Shown here: piece after piece, positions 25,565 to 34,079 of the stretch
Layout of the letters: the number at the start of each line of letters is the position of its first letter
Numbering within the stretch: the first letter of the stretch is position 1
Virus record (IMG/VR): IMGVR_UViG_3300035698_011686
Location: 1 to 53,827 of that record
Strand: one strand, 5' to 3'
Length of the DNA: 53,827 nucleotides
From: a virus
Notes under the pieces: model-generated
What the model was told of the DNA's origin: nothing
Seen by the model: the letters and a program-made list of their open reading frames with translations, nothing else
Databases searched by the model: none
Position numbers and translations under genes: made by a program

Positions 25565-26037
25565 AGAAGATTATGGCTTTTGTAATGGTTTTGATGATTG
25601 GTTGCTGCTATGCTTTTGGCGCAGATGAAGCAGCAGAAGCTGTAAAATTAAACCCATGGATGCCGGTAATTGGTGAATTGGCCAGCTTGATACTAAAGAT
25701 TGTTAGTCCAATTCTTGTTCTTTTGATCTCAGCTGCTGTTTGGAAACTTCTTGGTAAGCTGGGCATCGACAAAAATATTGTCATAGATACTCTTCTAAGA
25801 ACATACGTTAAGCAGGGTATTAATTATGCCGATAGCTGGGCGGATGGTCAAAAAGACAAACCAGTTAATGAACAGAAGATGGCTACTGCCATGAAGCATA
25901 TTCTTAGTCTTGTTTCTGATTCTAAGCTTCCAAAGGTTGCCGAAGATAAGCTTAAAGCAATGGTTGAGTCGCAATTGAAATTTGATAAGAAGACTCTGCC
26001 AGTACAACCAATTGTTGAAAAAGCAATTATTGAATAG
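25561..26037 (+). CDS. Holin-like membrane protein (holin LLH type, tentative)
   Basis: 158 residues: an N-terminal signal-like helix (MKKIMAFVMVLMIGCCYAFG), a second hydrophobic span (LASLILKIVSPILVLLISAAVW, about 40-61), then a soluble tail. The tail has the family pattern TYVKQGINYADSWADG, then EQKMATAMKHILSLV, then LKAMVESQL. This layout is that of LLH-type holins of phage, which open the inner membrane at lysis. It is the last gene before a terminator. No endolysin gene was seen nearby. Confidence 0.6.
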   Translation: MKKIMAFVMVLMIGCCYAFGADEAAEAVKLNPWMPVIGELASLILKIVSPILVLLISAAVWKLLGKLGIDKNIVIDTLLRTYVKQGINYADSWADGQKDKPVNEQKMATAMKHILSLVSDSKLPKVAEDKLKAMVESQLKFDKKTLPVQPIVEKAIIE

Positions 26038-26050
26038 ATAATCATTGGTG

Positions 26051-26092
26051 ATTGGGCGTAGGAAGATTCCCCCTACGCCCAATGTGTATTTA
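26051..26092 (+). terminator. Rho-independent terminator
   Basis: The stem attgggcgtagg (26051-26062) pairs with cctacgcccaat (26072-26083), followed by a T-rich stretch. A frame starting at 26052 runs through it and is not the true start of the next gene. Confidence 0.8.
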
Positions 26093-26101
26093 TCAAATAT
26101 A
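26093..26101 (+). promoter_or_regulatory. Candidate late-promoter box TCAAATATA
   Basis: 34 bases before ATG 26127 and directly after the terminator; same box as elsewhere in the structural region. Confidence 0.5.
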
Positions 26102-26126
26102 TTATAGAGAATTGTGGAGATATAAT

Positions 26127-26864
26127 ATGGCTATTATTGGTCCTGGGGATCTACCACATGTATTGAAAGCAGATTCCAACCCGCTCAAATTGCGCATGCT
26201 CCATCACTTTGGTCATCCTAATGTTCGAGTAGAATTGACCGAAGATCAAATGGAGGAGATGCTCAGGGTTACTGGTGACTTTATATGCCAATATTTCCCA
26301 CTTGAGGAAAGATATTCATACTTCTATACACAGCCACTTGTCGTAGAATATGATTTACCAGCAGATGCATATTGGATCAGAGATGTGGCTTGGGATCCAA
26401 TAATGAATAGGATTCAAGACATATTTGGCGCCGAGATGTTTCTATTTAATATAGGAAATATAACTGGTATCCAAAACATGTTAACTGATTATCATCTTCT
26501 TCAATCTTATCGTAAATTTTCCCAGAGAATTTTGGGTACAGAAGGAACTTGGGAAGTAACTGGAAACAACAAGATTAGATTAAAGCCGACTCCTAAAGGA
26601 TCATTCCCGGTTGTGGTGCGTTATCTTCCTTCTGTTGATGATTTCCAAATACCAAGCCACAAGGAAGTCTGTACAAGAGCACTTATCGCCGAAGCTAAGA
26701 TCATGATAGGTCACACTAGGCGCAAGATCATAGTCCCATCGCCAGATGGTGGAACTATGAATTTAGATGGCGATGCTCTTGTAACAGAAGGAAAAGAAGA
26801 AAAAGAAAAAATAATTGAATTGGCAATAAGTCTTGGTGAGCCTCTTGGTTTTATTGCTAGATAA
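26127..26864 (+). CDS. Neck / head-completion protein, gp13-like (tentative)
   Basis: The start is ATG 26127, with GTGGAGAT 8 bases upstream. 245 residues: RVELTEDQMEEMLRVTGDFICQYFPLEERY and VVEYDLPADAYWIRDVAWDP give the helix-then-strand pattern of T4-type neck protein gp13. Further features are YRKFSQRILG, TWEVTGNNKIRLKPTP and a C-terminal AEAKIMIGHTRRK. Its place upstream of gp14-, gp15- and sheath-like genes matches the T4 order 13-14-15-18. It would connect portal and tail. Assigned by pattern and order only. Confidence 0.55.
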   Translation: MAIIGPGDLPHVLKADSNPLKLRMLHHFGHPNVRVELTEDQMEEMLRVTGDFICQYFPLEERYSYFYTQPLVVEYDLPADAYWIRDVAWDPIMNRIQDIFGAEMFLFNIGNITGIQNMLTDYHLLQSYRKFSQRILGTEGTWEVTGNNKIRLKPTPKGSFPVVVRYLPSVDDFQIPSHKEVCTRALIAEAKIMIGHTRRKIIVPSPDGGTMNLDGDALVTEGKEEKEKIIELAISLGEPLGFIAR

Positions 26865-26877
26865 TGGGGATGATCTA

Positions 26878-27162
26878 ATGCCATCGAAGAGCAAATCTCA
26901 ACAACGATTCTTTGGAATGGTTAGGAAAGCCCAAAAAGATCCAAAGGCCATGAAAAAAGCGTCACCATCGGTTAAGAAGGCGGCGAAATCGATGAAGAAG
27001 AAAGACGTTAAAGATTTTGCAAAGACCAAAACTGGGAAACTACCCGAAAAGGTGAAAAAAGAAGAATACACTGTCACTGAGCCCACAGAAATTATACTTG
27101 GTGGTGTTAAATATTTGTTAGAAGCTGGCGACAAGATAATGGTGGAAAATGAGAACGATTGA
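26878..27162 (+). CDS. DUF3008-like basic protein with a C-terminal GDKI motif
   Basis: 94 residues from ATG 26878; the longer frame from 26833 lacks a ribosome site and overlaps the gp13-like gene. Residues 1-58 match a small basic family common in phages (PSKSKSQQRFFGMV, SPSVKKAAKSM, KDVKDFAKTKTGKLPEKV). Residues 71-90 carry the hairpin EIILGGVKYLLEAGDKIMVE, also seen in three other proteins. The fusion suggests that the hairpin is a portable module. Role unknown. Confidence 0.72.
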   Translation: MPSKSKSQQRFFGMVRKAQKDPKAMKKASPSVKKAAKSMKKKDVKDFAKTKTGKLPEKVKKEEYTVTEPTEIILGGVKYLLEAGDKIMVENEND

Positions 27163-27562
27163 AATATCAAATAGGCTTAGGATTTATGAAGGAAATATCA
27201 TCCTAATCCCAGGATGTGAACCTATTTCTGTTGTTACCCATATTTCTAATTATCAGTACAATTCAGACGTCACTACATTATATAATAATTACCAGGATAT
27301 ATGTAAGGCTTCCTATGTAACACTTAATAAAGCAATGGAATTAATACCCGATGCTACTTTATATTACATACACGATATGGCCAATAGATGGTTCATATTG
27401 CCGGACGGACCACCACCATCGAGTAAATGTCCAAAGGACTGTACCGAAGATTGGTATAAAATCCTCAGAGAAGGGGCAGACGGGGTGATTTTAGAAGATG
27501 GGACATCTGTTTCCGATGGCGAAGAATGCTCCGCTTTTACTTTCAATTGGAGTTGTCAATGA
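27149..27562 (+). CDS. Hypothetical neck-region protein
   Basis: 137 residues, overlapping the previous gene by 14 bases with GGTGGAAA upstream. It starts with a possible diverged hairpin (IEISNRLRIYEGNIILIPG). A helical part follows, then a Cys-containing region (CPKDCTEDWYKILREGADG, ECSAFTFNWSC). Ends coupled to the next gene. Not recognised. Confidence 0.6.
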   Translation: MRTIEISNRLRIYEGNIILIPGCEPISVVTHISNYQYNSDVTTLYNNYQDICKASYVTLNKAMELIPDATLYYIHDMANRWFILPDGPPPSSKCPKDCTEDWYKILREGADGVILEDGTSVSDGEECSAFTFNWSCQ

Positions 27563-28359
27563 GATTAGACATCATAACTGAAGACAAAGACGTCTTGTTG
27601 GTTGAAGAAATGTTGCAGAATGAAACGATCGATGAAGACGCGCTTGATTTAGTAGACACCGCAACTGAAGTTCTCTTTGGTGCTGCTGGATTTATCCCAA
27701 TCGCTGGCGACTTCACAGCCGATTTGTCCATGGTGATTAAGAATTTAATGCAGGGTGATTATCTTGGTGCTGCTATTTTCTTGGTGTCGATGGAACCAAC
27801 TCCGATTTCTGACACAATAGCGAAGACTTTGAGGGCAATACAAAAATTAGCAAAACATACTGGACAAGAGGAAAGATTAAATAGACTTATAGGGTGGTTA
27901 ATTGAAAATTATCCAAGCCCGACAAATGTGGTTCTTAAGCTGTTTGATAAAGCCCAAGAAACAATGGTCAATGTTGAAGATGAGGCAAATAAGGCCGGTA
28001 ATACGACTGGAGATGTTAAAATCAAGAAAGCTTCTGGCATAATGGATAAAGTGACAAAATATGTAGCCGACAACACGGATAAGATGAAAACTGCTCTTGA
28101 AGAATTTCTTAGTCTTATTGAGGAGAGAGCAAAACAGATAGAACCAGTTGGTGGCGCAGATGAAATGCCAGACCAATATGTGACTGATTTGACAAAAGAG
28201 ATTAAAGAAACTTACCATCGACTCAGAGAAAGTGACATCAAAGATGGCACCATCAAAGCTCTTCTCTATAAGAAGAAGCTAAGATCAAATGCAGACAAAA
28301 AATCAGAAGTCAAGAGCGCTTATGAAGAAGTGTTCGGCCCAATACCAGAGATTGAATAA
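27559..28359 (+). CDS. Hypothetical protein with amphipathic N-terminus and coiled coil
   Basis: The start is ATG 27559, overlapping the previous stop as ATGA and preceded by GGAG; the frame also contains an upstream ATG at 27526. 266 residues: a Gly/Ala-rich hydrophobic segment (VLFGAAGFIPIAGDFTADLSMVIKNLM, GDYLGAAIFLVSM), like two-helix membrane-active segments of toxins and internal proteins. Long charged helices follow to the C-terminus, which ends in AYEEVFGPIPE. It may be an internal or ejected protein. No family recognised. Confidence 0.62.
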   Translation: MRLDIITEDKDVLLVEEMLQNETIDEDALDLVDTATEVLFGAAGFIPIAGDFTADLSMVIKNLMQGDYLGAAIFLVSMEPTPISDTIAKTLRAIQKLAKHTGQEERLNRLIGWLIENYPSPTNVVLKLFDKAQETMVNVEDEANKAGNTTGDVKIKKASGIMDKVTKYVADNTDKMKTALEEFLSLIEERAKQIEPVGGADEMPDQYVTDLTKEIKETYHRLRESDIKDGTIKALLYKKKLRSNADKKSEVKSAYEEVFGPIPEIE

Positions 28360-28919
28360 TGGCAATTCATAATTTTGATCCAGCTCAGCGATTTAGTACC
28401 ATTGATTCGGTGCCGGACTTTAGGTCACCAAATGATCAACTAAATCCGCAGCATGCTTTATATGATCACAATAATCCTGACATTGCAACAGCCGAGCGCT
28501 ATGCTCTTGAAAACATAAGAATCTCAGGCGCCTGGGTTACGGTTATTCCACGTACCGAGGATAATAAGTTTGATAAGACTTGGAATGAAGATGCTGATCC
28601 AACGTATTATGCTGGTTATGATTTTAAGGCTTTTTTCGCGCCGCCAGCCCCAGAGGTGACGCTGACAAAATTTGGAATTGATGCCCCAAACAAATTTGAT
28701 CTTACTTTCTCCAGAGCGGAAGTGTTGGGCGTAATTGGTGAAAGAATGATACGAAATGGTGATGTAATTATAATTCCACACAATAGTTTAGTCATAAAAG
28801 CCACAAGATTTAAAGTATTACATGCTCAAGACATGGGAAATTATAGATATAGATGGATGTATTTAAGTTGTACAGTTGAGAACATGAATAAGGATGAATC
28901 GTTGATTCCGAGGGTTTAA
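28359..28919 (+). CDS. Neck protein, gp14-like (tentative)
   Basis: 186 residues. The C-terminal half (FDLTFSRAEVLGVIGERMIRNGDVIIIPHN, then FKVLHAQDMGNYRYRWMYLSCTVENMNKDES) resembles the beta-barrel end of T4-type gp14 and other head-closure proteins (GD, then a hydrophobic strand, then Y.R..Y..C). TAATG coupling on both sides and its place between gp13-like and gp15-like genes support a neck role. Assigned by pattern only. Confidence 0.5.
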   Translation: MAIHNFDPAQRFSTIDSVPDFRSPNDQLNPQHALYDHNNPDIATAERYALENIRISGAWVTVIPRTEDNKFDKTWNEDADPTYYAGYDFKAFFAPPAPEVTLTKFGIDAPNKFDLTFSRAEVLGVIGERMIRNGDVIIIPHNSLVIKATRFKVLHAQDMGNYRYRWMYLSCTVENMNKDESLIPRV

Positions 28920-29218
28920 TGCCAGTTTATAATGATCTTGATAGATTAAGTTTTGTGATCAGAAGAGATATTAAATCTTCTATTAAGAATGATTCCATTA
29001 AGGCCCTCACAGAAATTTCAGACAAGATATCACCAATTCTTGATGAAGTTGATGCTTCCCACAGTGAATTACACATTAGTAGGGGTGATTCTGGAGCCAA
29101 ATTGGAAGTCAGAACAAATGTACCAATTGATAATGCAGCAGAATTTGCCGCTAAAGTTGATGCTTCCATAAAAGGAACATTTCGTTTTGGGAATTGGTCT
29201 GAGATGAGGGTTGATTAA
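28919..29218 (+). CDS. Small hypothetical neck/tail-completion protein
   Basis: 99 residues, coupled on both sides as TAATG. Predicted alpha/beta: N-terminal RLSFVIRRDIKSSIKND, then ISRGDSGAKLEVRTNVPIDNAAEFAAKVDASI. The size and context fit a tail-terminator or completion factor, but no family was recognised. Confidence 0.58.
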   Translation: MPVYNDLDRLSFVIRRDIKSSIKNDSIKALTEISDKISPILDEVDASHSELHISRGDSGAKLEVRTNVPIDNAAEFAAKVDASIKGTFRFGNWSEMRVD

Positions 29219-30036
29219 TGCCTATTCACGATTTTACACAACAACCACCCAAATCTTTAAATCCACAAGATCCTGTCTTCCAGGGCGATCAGACTCTATC
29301 TATAACCAGGAAACCAAAGACTGTTCCAAGTCTTGAGAAGAAAACCATTGTTGCTGATTCTCCATTGAATTATGCACCAGAGGAAGTTAGGGAGGTAGCG
29401 ACAAGGGGATTTTTTGCTTTAGATGATGGGCTCAAGAATTGGTTCAGTGGAATTAAAATTCCCACTCTTGATAGTTATAAGGTGGCTTCGGTTCATGTTG
29501 TCAATCAAGATAGATCAATTATGTCTTGGGCTCAAGAATTTATTGATGGAAGAGTTTCTCTTCCAGTTGTTTCAGTGCAGAGAATGTCATGGAATTTCGA
29601 TTCTAATAGATTTACGCCGCCGTATGTTCCAATAAGGACAGAGTTTACAGATCAAACCATGAGACGCAAAAGGCTTATTTATAGACCAATGCCATTCAAG
29701 GTTGAATATTCGGTTTATGTGTGGTGCCAGTTCAAACAAGATGCAGAATATATAGATAATTATGTAATTAGGAGAAGTAATCCCCTTGGTGAATTTACCA
29801 TCGAAGATGAACATTATTCCCAAATTGCTAGAATAAAACATACAGGAACTAACGATAGCAGTGATATTGACGTTGCGAAGGACAGAGCAAAAGTAATTTA
29901 CAACATGAGCTTTTCCGTGGAATATGCTCTACCAATTAATGAGAAGATTGCTCCTACTGTTTTGGGCAGGGTGGCTACCATAAAGGAGTCACCCGTTGGT
30001 GAGGTTTTTGACGTGTATAGAGTTGATGATTTCTAA
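29218..30036 (+). CDS. Tail-completion / sheath-stabiliser, gp15-like (tentative)
   Basis: 272 residues. PVVSVQRMSWNFDSNRFTPPYV and RPMPFKVEYSVYVWCQFKQDAEYIDNYVIRRSNPLGEFTI are similar in pattern to T4 gp15 (PFPY.Y...V..R..DD...I...IL..F.P..). In T4, gp15 caps the tube and sheath at the head end. It is followed by a short gene and then the sheath, as in T4 (15-18). The N-terminal 80 residues are Pro-rich and unlike T4. Confidence 0.6.
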   Translation: MPIHDFTQQPPKSLNPQDPVFQGDQTLSITRKPKTVPSLEKKTIVADSPLNYAPEEVREVATRGFFALDDGLKNWFSGIKIPTLDSYKVASVHVVNQDRSIMSWAQEFIDGRVSLPVVSVQRMSWNFDSNRFTPPYVPIRTEFTDQTMRRKRLIYRPMPFKVEYSVYVWCQFKQDAEYIDNYVIRRSNPLGEFTIEDEHYSQIARIKHTGTNDSSDIDVAKDRAKVIYNMSFSVEYALPINEKIAPTVLGRVATIKESPVGEVFDVYRVDDF

Positions 30037-30047
30037 GGAGAATAGTA

Positions 30048-30311
30048 ATGGATAGGGCACTGACTCAAAGAGACATTAAAAAAGAGAAGAGATCAAAGGC
30101 AGAGGAGCCAAGAACCACTGTTGAGAACATGACTAAGAGAACATTGATTCTGCAATTGAGAGACAAGAACGCAGATTTTTACGTAGGGGAGAGATCAATC
30201 CATATTGGACCACATAAGTCCATTACGGAGAGGGATTCTCTATTCAATACCGATCAACTATCCAATTTGAGGGCCAGAGGTGAAATTAGGATAGTTGGGG
30301 GGACTATGTAA
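30048..30311 (+). CDS. Small hypothetical protein upstream of the sheath
   Basis: 87 residues with AAGGAGAATAGT before the ATG. A basic, charged N-terminus (MDRALTQRDIKKEKRSKAEEPR) precedes a small beta domain (RTLILQLRDKNADFYVGERSIHIGPHKSI and NLRARGEIRIVGGTM). Comparable short proteins precede the sheath gene in other large myophages, but the role is unknown. Confidence 0.62.
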   Translation: MDRALTQRDIKKEKRSKAEEPRTTVENMTKRTLILQLRDKNADFYVGERSIHIGPHKSITERDSLFNTDQLSNLRARGEIRIVGGTM

Positions 30312-30325
30312 AATCTGTCTTCTGA

Positions 30326-30336
30326 GCAAAAATATT
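30326..30336 (+). promoter_or_regulatory. Candidate late-promoter box GCAAAAATATT
   Basis: 42 bases before the sheath start 30368; same box family. Confidence 0.45.
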
Positions 30337-30367
30337 GTAATGAGAGTATCTGACATAGGAGACAGTC

Positions 30368-33268
30368 ATGGCAGTATATTTGTCGCCTGGGGTTTACGTT
30401 AACGAAATAGATGTAAGCTACCTGGTAACTGGATTTGGAGCTCTGCGCCCAGCTATCATTGGTACGGCCCAAAAGGGACCCCTGAACCAACCGACATTCA
30501 TCACCAATGCACAACAATTTATCGATACATTCGGTGAGCCGTTCGCTGAGAGTTATCTCGGCTATGCTGTTTTAGCATATTTAGAAGAAGGCAACCAGTG
30601 TTATATTGAGAGAGTTGGCGTGGCTTGGGAAGAAGGAATGCCGGAAGATCTTGACAACATAGCAATTGATATTTCTGGAGCCAAACGTTATGGTTGGGGA
30701 AGAATCCCGCTATTCTCGGGCATTGATCATGGCCGAATTGCGCTTAGGATTCCAACTGAAGAGAACCCAATTGAATTTCACAATGATGCCATAACCAGTA
30801 TCGATTATAACGACATCGATGCGACTTCTCCTACCAATGCCACTCTAGATTTCACTGGCGCAGGGCTCAGTGATGCCTACATTGGCGTGATTGATGATAC
30901 ATTTGTAGTTTTAATCACCGATGATCCAATTGCAACTGGCGGTTCATCGATGGATGGTGCCTCCTATGAGATAACAAGAAATAGTGATGGAGAAGTTGTA
31001 GCAGAGGGCGTCATTGTTGAGAGTGTTACTCCAGGTGAATCTGAACCAGTTGTGGTTGGTACAGGCGATGACGCTTCTGGTTTGATCTTTAAGTTTGTTG
31101 TAACATCTGGAATTCTTTCTCAGAATGATAGCTTTACCTTCTCAGTTCAACCAGACAACAGAACTTTTGCTTTCTGGGTCGATAGAGAAGAAGACACAAA
31201 TGGTCCTGTTATTAATGATTATCAAATGACAGCCAATGCTTGGTACGATGGCGTTACTACTGGCCATACAATTGATGACTTTGTTACAGATTTTAATGCA
31301 ATTGATATGGGTTCTGGCGCTTTGAGCTTGATTGAAGAGTACAAGCTAGCTAATATTGATGGTGTTCCAACTGTTGTTACAGATGATCGCGGACAAACCC
31401 TGCAGATTATGCCCGATCCAGTTAGTGGTCTTGGCGAAGCTTGGTCTTTGGAAGTTGGTAAGAGCTTGTATTCTTGGGATGTTCCGAGAGCCAAACTTCT
31501 TGGCACAGATGTTGGTCCGTTTAACATCAATTCTACAAATAACAGAGTCAATATCAATGCTATAGCCAGCGAAGAGACAACTGAAGTTGAATTTTCGATT
31601 AGCACCGGAAGTAGTTTACCAGTTAGCACGGTAGCACTGCAGTGCCACGCTGGTGGTGTTCAAGCTGGTGTTAGATATTGGAGATCATACGCTCTTCAGA
31701 TTACAGACGATAATTACGTCTTGGTGATCGAGGCCGATCCAACCAATCAGCTTCTTACGCTCGAAATGCTTGCTAACTGGTCCAACATCAAGACACTGAG
31801 ATTCGCTGAGGAAGTTGAGATTGTATATCCATACAAGGATTCTTATGATGGATTCTTTGATCCAAGAACAAATCTCCCAGAACAGGGGGTGTTAGATCCA
31901 TCAACACCATTGAGTTGTGAAGATAGCCCACTTAGCGTCCAGTGTTCAGTTGATTCCGATTATTACGAGCACATTGTTGGTTATTTTGTGGCGCCATCTT
32001 CTGGAACTTGGGTTGACAATCTATCTGTTACTCTTGAGGTGTTTACACAGGGCGTCGGAGACAGTGCTGGTAGATATACCATCATAGTCCAGGACAGCTC
32101 TGGTTTGACTGTTGATCAGACTCAGGATGTTTCATTTGACAGCACTGAAGATAGATATATTGGCAACATATTGAATCCAGGAAGCACTCTTGGTGGCATA
32201 AATGGCAACGCCTTTGTCAACTGGGAAGATCGCCCAGCGGCCTTGGGTGAGGATGTTAGACTCCCATCCACTTTCGGTGGAAAAGAATTTGACGGCCAGG
32301 CCAACGGTATTCCGGACGATCCGATCTATAGCACTGAGCTTGATAGGGTTGTTATTGGCAATCCGGCTCTTGCGACCGGTATTTTCGCCTTTGAGAATCC
32401 TGAGACTTATGACATCAACCTCATTGCAACTCCTGGATTTTCTTCTGGCGCAGTTATTGGCCAAGCAATTCAGATGTGCATGTCAAGAGGTGATGTTCTT
32501 TATATCGTTGACCCTCCTTACGGATTGCGTCCGCAGCAGGTTGTTGATTGGCACAACGGCATGCTCTTGTCTGATCTCAGACAGGCAATTAATAGTTCTT
32601 ATGCAGCTCTTTACTGGTCCTGGTTACAGATCTTTGATCAGTTTAGTGGCGAGAACATCTGGATTCCACCAAGTGGACACGCTCTGGCCGTATTTGCCAG
32701 AACATCCAGAGTTGCAGAGCAATGGTTTGCTCCAGCCGGTCTGCGTAGAGGTCGCTTGATCACTCCGATCGATGTTGAATACAGCCCGACATTACCAGAA
32801 CGCGACCTATTATATGGTTCTGGCAATGCCGTGAACCCGATTGTGAATTTCCCGCAAGATGGTATCACAATTTGGGGCCAGAGAACTTTACAGCGCATGG
32901 CTTCTGCTCTTGATAGAGTAAATGTCAGAATGCTTCTGTCCTACATCAAGAAGAATCTGACCAGAGCTTTGAGACCGTTCGTTTTTGAGCAGAATGACTC
33001 AATTACCTGGGAACAGGCTAAGTCCATTTCGGAATCCTTCTTGGCTGACATTAAGGCCAGAAGGGGTCTTGAGGATTTCCGCGTGGTTTGTGATGAGACA
33101 ACAAACACGCCGGAAAGAAGAGATCGAAATGAGATGTGGATTTCGATCTTCATCAAGCCGACGAAGGTCATCGAGTTTATTATACTTAATATCGTGGTAA
33201 TGAGAAGTACCCAGAGCTTTGCTGCCGAGGAAGTCCTCTCAGCTGGCGGTGTGGTACAAGGCAACTAA
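30368..33268 (+). CDS. Tail sheath protein, gp18-like, enlarged
   Basis: 966 residues, with ATAGGAGACAGTC before the ATG. The N-terminus has the sheath hallmark YLSPGVYVNEID, GALRPAIIGTAQKGP and a linker arm. The C-terminal 150 residues (GLRRGRLITPIDVEYSPTLPERDLLYGSGNAVNPIV, GITIWGQRTLQR, NVRMLLSYIKKNLTRALRPFVFE, NEMWISIFIKPTKVIEFIILNIVVMRS) form the conserved core that contracts. Compared with T4 gp18 (659 residues), the middle is expanded by large beta-rich surface insertions at about residues 130-560. It is flanked by a candidate promoter and a terminator, fitting an abundant product. Confidence 0.95.
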   Translation: MAVYLSPGVYVNEIDVSYLVTGFGALRPAIIGTAQKGPLNQPTFITNAQQFIDTFGEPFAESYLGYAVLAYLEEGNQCYIERVGVAWEEGMPEDLDNIAIDISGAKRYGWGRIPLFSGIDHGRIALRIPTEENPIEFHNDAITSIDYNDIDATSPTNATLDFTGAGLSDAYIGVIDDTFVVLITDDPIATGGSSMDGASYEITRNSDGEVVAEGVIVESVTPGESEPVVVGTGDDASGLIFKFVVTSGILSQNDSFTFSVQPDNRTFAFWVDREEDTNGPVINDYQMTANAWYDGVTTGHTIDDFVTDFNAIDMGSGALSLIEEYKLANIDGVPTVVTDDRGQTLQIMPDPVSGLGEAWSLEVGKSLYSWDVPRAKLLGTDVGPFNINSTNNRVNINAIASEETTEVEFSISTGSSLPVSTVALQCHAGGVQAGVRYWRSYALQITDDNYVLVIEADPTNQLLTLEMLANWSNIKTLRFAEEVEIVYPYKDSYDGFFDPRTNLPEQGVLDPSTPLSCEDSPLSVQCSVDSDYYEHIVGYFVAPSSGTWVDNLSVTLEVFTQGVGDSAGRYTIIVQDSSGLTVDQTQDVSFDSTEDRYIGNILNPGSTLGGINGNAFVNWEDRPAALGEDVRLPSTFGGKEFDGQANGIPDDPIYSTELDRVVIGNPALATGIFAFENPETYDINLIATPGFSSGAVIGQAIQMCMSRGDVLYIVDPPYGLRPQQVVDWHNGMLLSDLRQAINSSYAALYWSWLQIFDQFSGENIWIPPSGHALAVFARTSRVAEQWFAPAGLRRGRLITPIDVEYSPTLPERDLLYGSGNAVNPIVNFPQDGITIWGQRTLQRMASALDRVNVRMLLSYIKKNLTRALRPFVFEQNDSITWEQAKSISESFLADIKARRGLEDFRVVCDETTNTPERRDRNEMWISIFIKPTKVIEFIILNIVVMRSTQSFAAEEVLSAGGVVQGN

Positions 33269-33279
33269 GGAATAAATTT

Positions 33280-33306
33280 GTGGGGGCGATAATCGCCCCC
33301 ACTATA
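33280..33306 (+). terminator. Hairpin terminator after the sheath gene
   Basis: The stem gtgggggcg (33280-33288) pairs with cgcccccac (33294-33302) around a 5-base loop; the following tataat stretch is only moderately T-rich. Confidence 0.75.
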
Positions 33307-33311
33307 ATATT

Positions 33312-33506
33312 ATGTGTTGCGGTCATATTAATAGTAGAGTTGTGGCTAGCAATGCGAGAAGGCCGCTAAATTCGGCGAATAGATTAAATATTGTTACCTG
33401 TCCGATTTGTGGCTCATTGATGAAAAAATTAAATAAGTATGATGGTCGTAGAGTTACTAAGAAATTAAGCTGCACAAATAGACATTGTTCAAACTACAAT
33501 AGATAA
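33312..33506 (+). CDS. Small zinc-finger protein
   Basis: 64 residues, starting with MCCGH. Paired metal ligands CPICGS (35-40) and CTNRHC (54-59) resemble the topoisomerase/zinc-ribbon type. The ribosome site is weak, and the start lies just after the sheath terminator. It is kept because the Cys pattern is well formed and it fills the gap exactly between terminator and promoter. Function unknown. Confidence 0.5.
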   Translation: MCCGHINSRVVASNARRPLNSANRLNIVTCPICGSLMKKLNKYDGRRVTKKLSCTNRHCSNYNR

Positions 33507-33514
33507 TCCTACGA

Positions 33515-33523
33515 TCAAAAATA
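33515..33523 (+). promoter_or_regulatory. Candidate late-promoter box TCAAAAATA
   Basis: 37 bases before the tail-tube start 33552; same box family. Confidence 0.5.
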
Positions 33524-33551
33524 GATTAGAGATTTGTTAAAGGAGAATACA

Positions 33552-34076
33552 ATGCCTGGTTTTTCAATTTGCGGGACTGGCGCACACCCAGAAACCCAAG
33601 CTGATGGTAAAGTTGAGACTCGTAGAAAATATCGTTATATTCTTAATGTCCCTGAACTTGGTGGTAGGGCTTGGGCGTATGTGAAAACTGCCAACAGACC
33701 CAAAATGACTCTTGGTACCATAGAACAACACCACAACCAAGAGAAGGTCTGGCACGAAGGCAAGACCTCGTGGAATGATTTGACATGTGCATTCTATGAT
33801 GTTGAGAGCCAGCCAGATGTTTCACACGAAATATATACATGGTTACAAGCTACGACTTATAACATTCCAGAAGCACTCCCGCTTCACCCAAGAAGTTATA
33901 AAAAGGATGTGCTTTTAAAGATGTTGAAGAATGATGGCAGCACAAGTGAGCAGTGGAAATACTGTCACGCTTGGCCATATGATGTAGATTGGGGTAATTT
34001 AGATTATACTGCAGAGGAACTCTGCGAAGTTACAGTATTATTCAAGTACGATAGGGCCCAAAAGGTCGGTATATAA
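33552..34076 (+). CDS. Tail tube protein, gp19-like (first paralogue)
   Basis: 174 residues from ATG 33552, preceded by AAAGGAGAATAC. MPGFSICGTG, YRYILNVPELG, LTCAFYDVES and a C-terminal YTAEELCEVTVLFKYDRAQ match the T4 gp19/Hcp-like tube fold. It directly follows the sheath unit, as usual in contractile phages. The neighbour at 34080 shares the N-terminal MPGF..(N/C)GTG and the general strand order. Confidence 0.88.
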   Translation: MPGFSICGTGAHPETQADGKVETRRKYRYILNVPELGGRAWAYVKTANRPKMTLGTIEQHHNQEKVWHEGKTSWNDLTCAFYDVESQPDVSHEIYTWLQATTYNIPEALPLHPRSYKKDVLLKMLKNDGSTSEQWKYCHAWPYDVDWGNLDYTAEELCEVTVLFKYDRAQKVGI

Positions 34077-34079
34077 ACA

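Noticed and set aside
26052-26126. Longer start of the gp13-like gene
   Set aside because: This part is the terminator stem and promoter box; ATG 26127 has the ribosome site.
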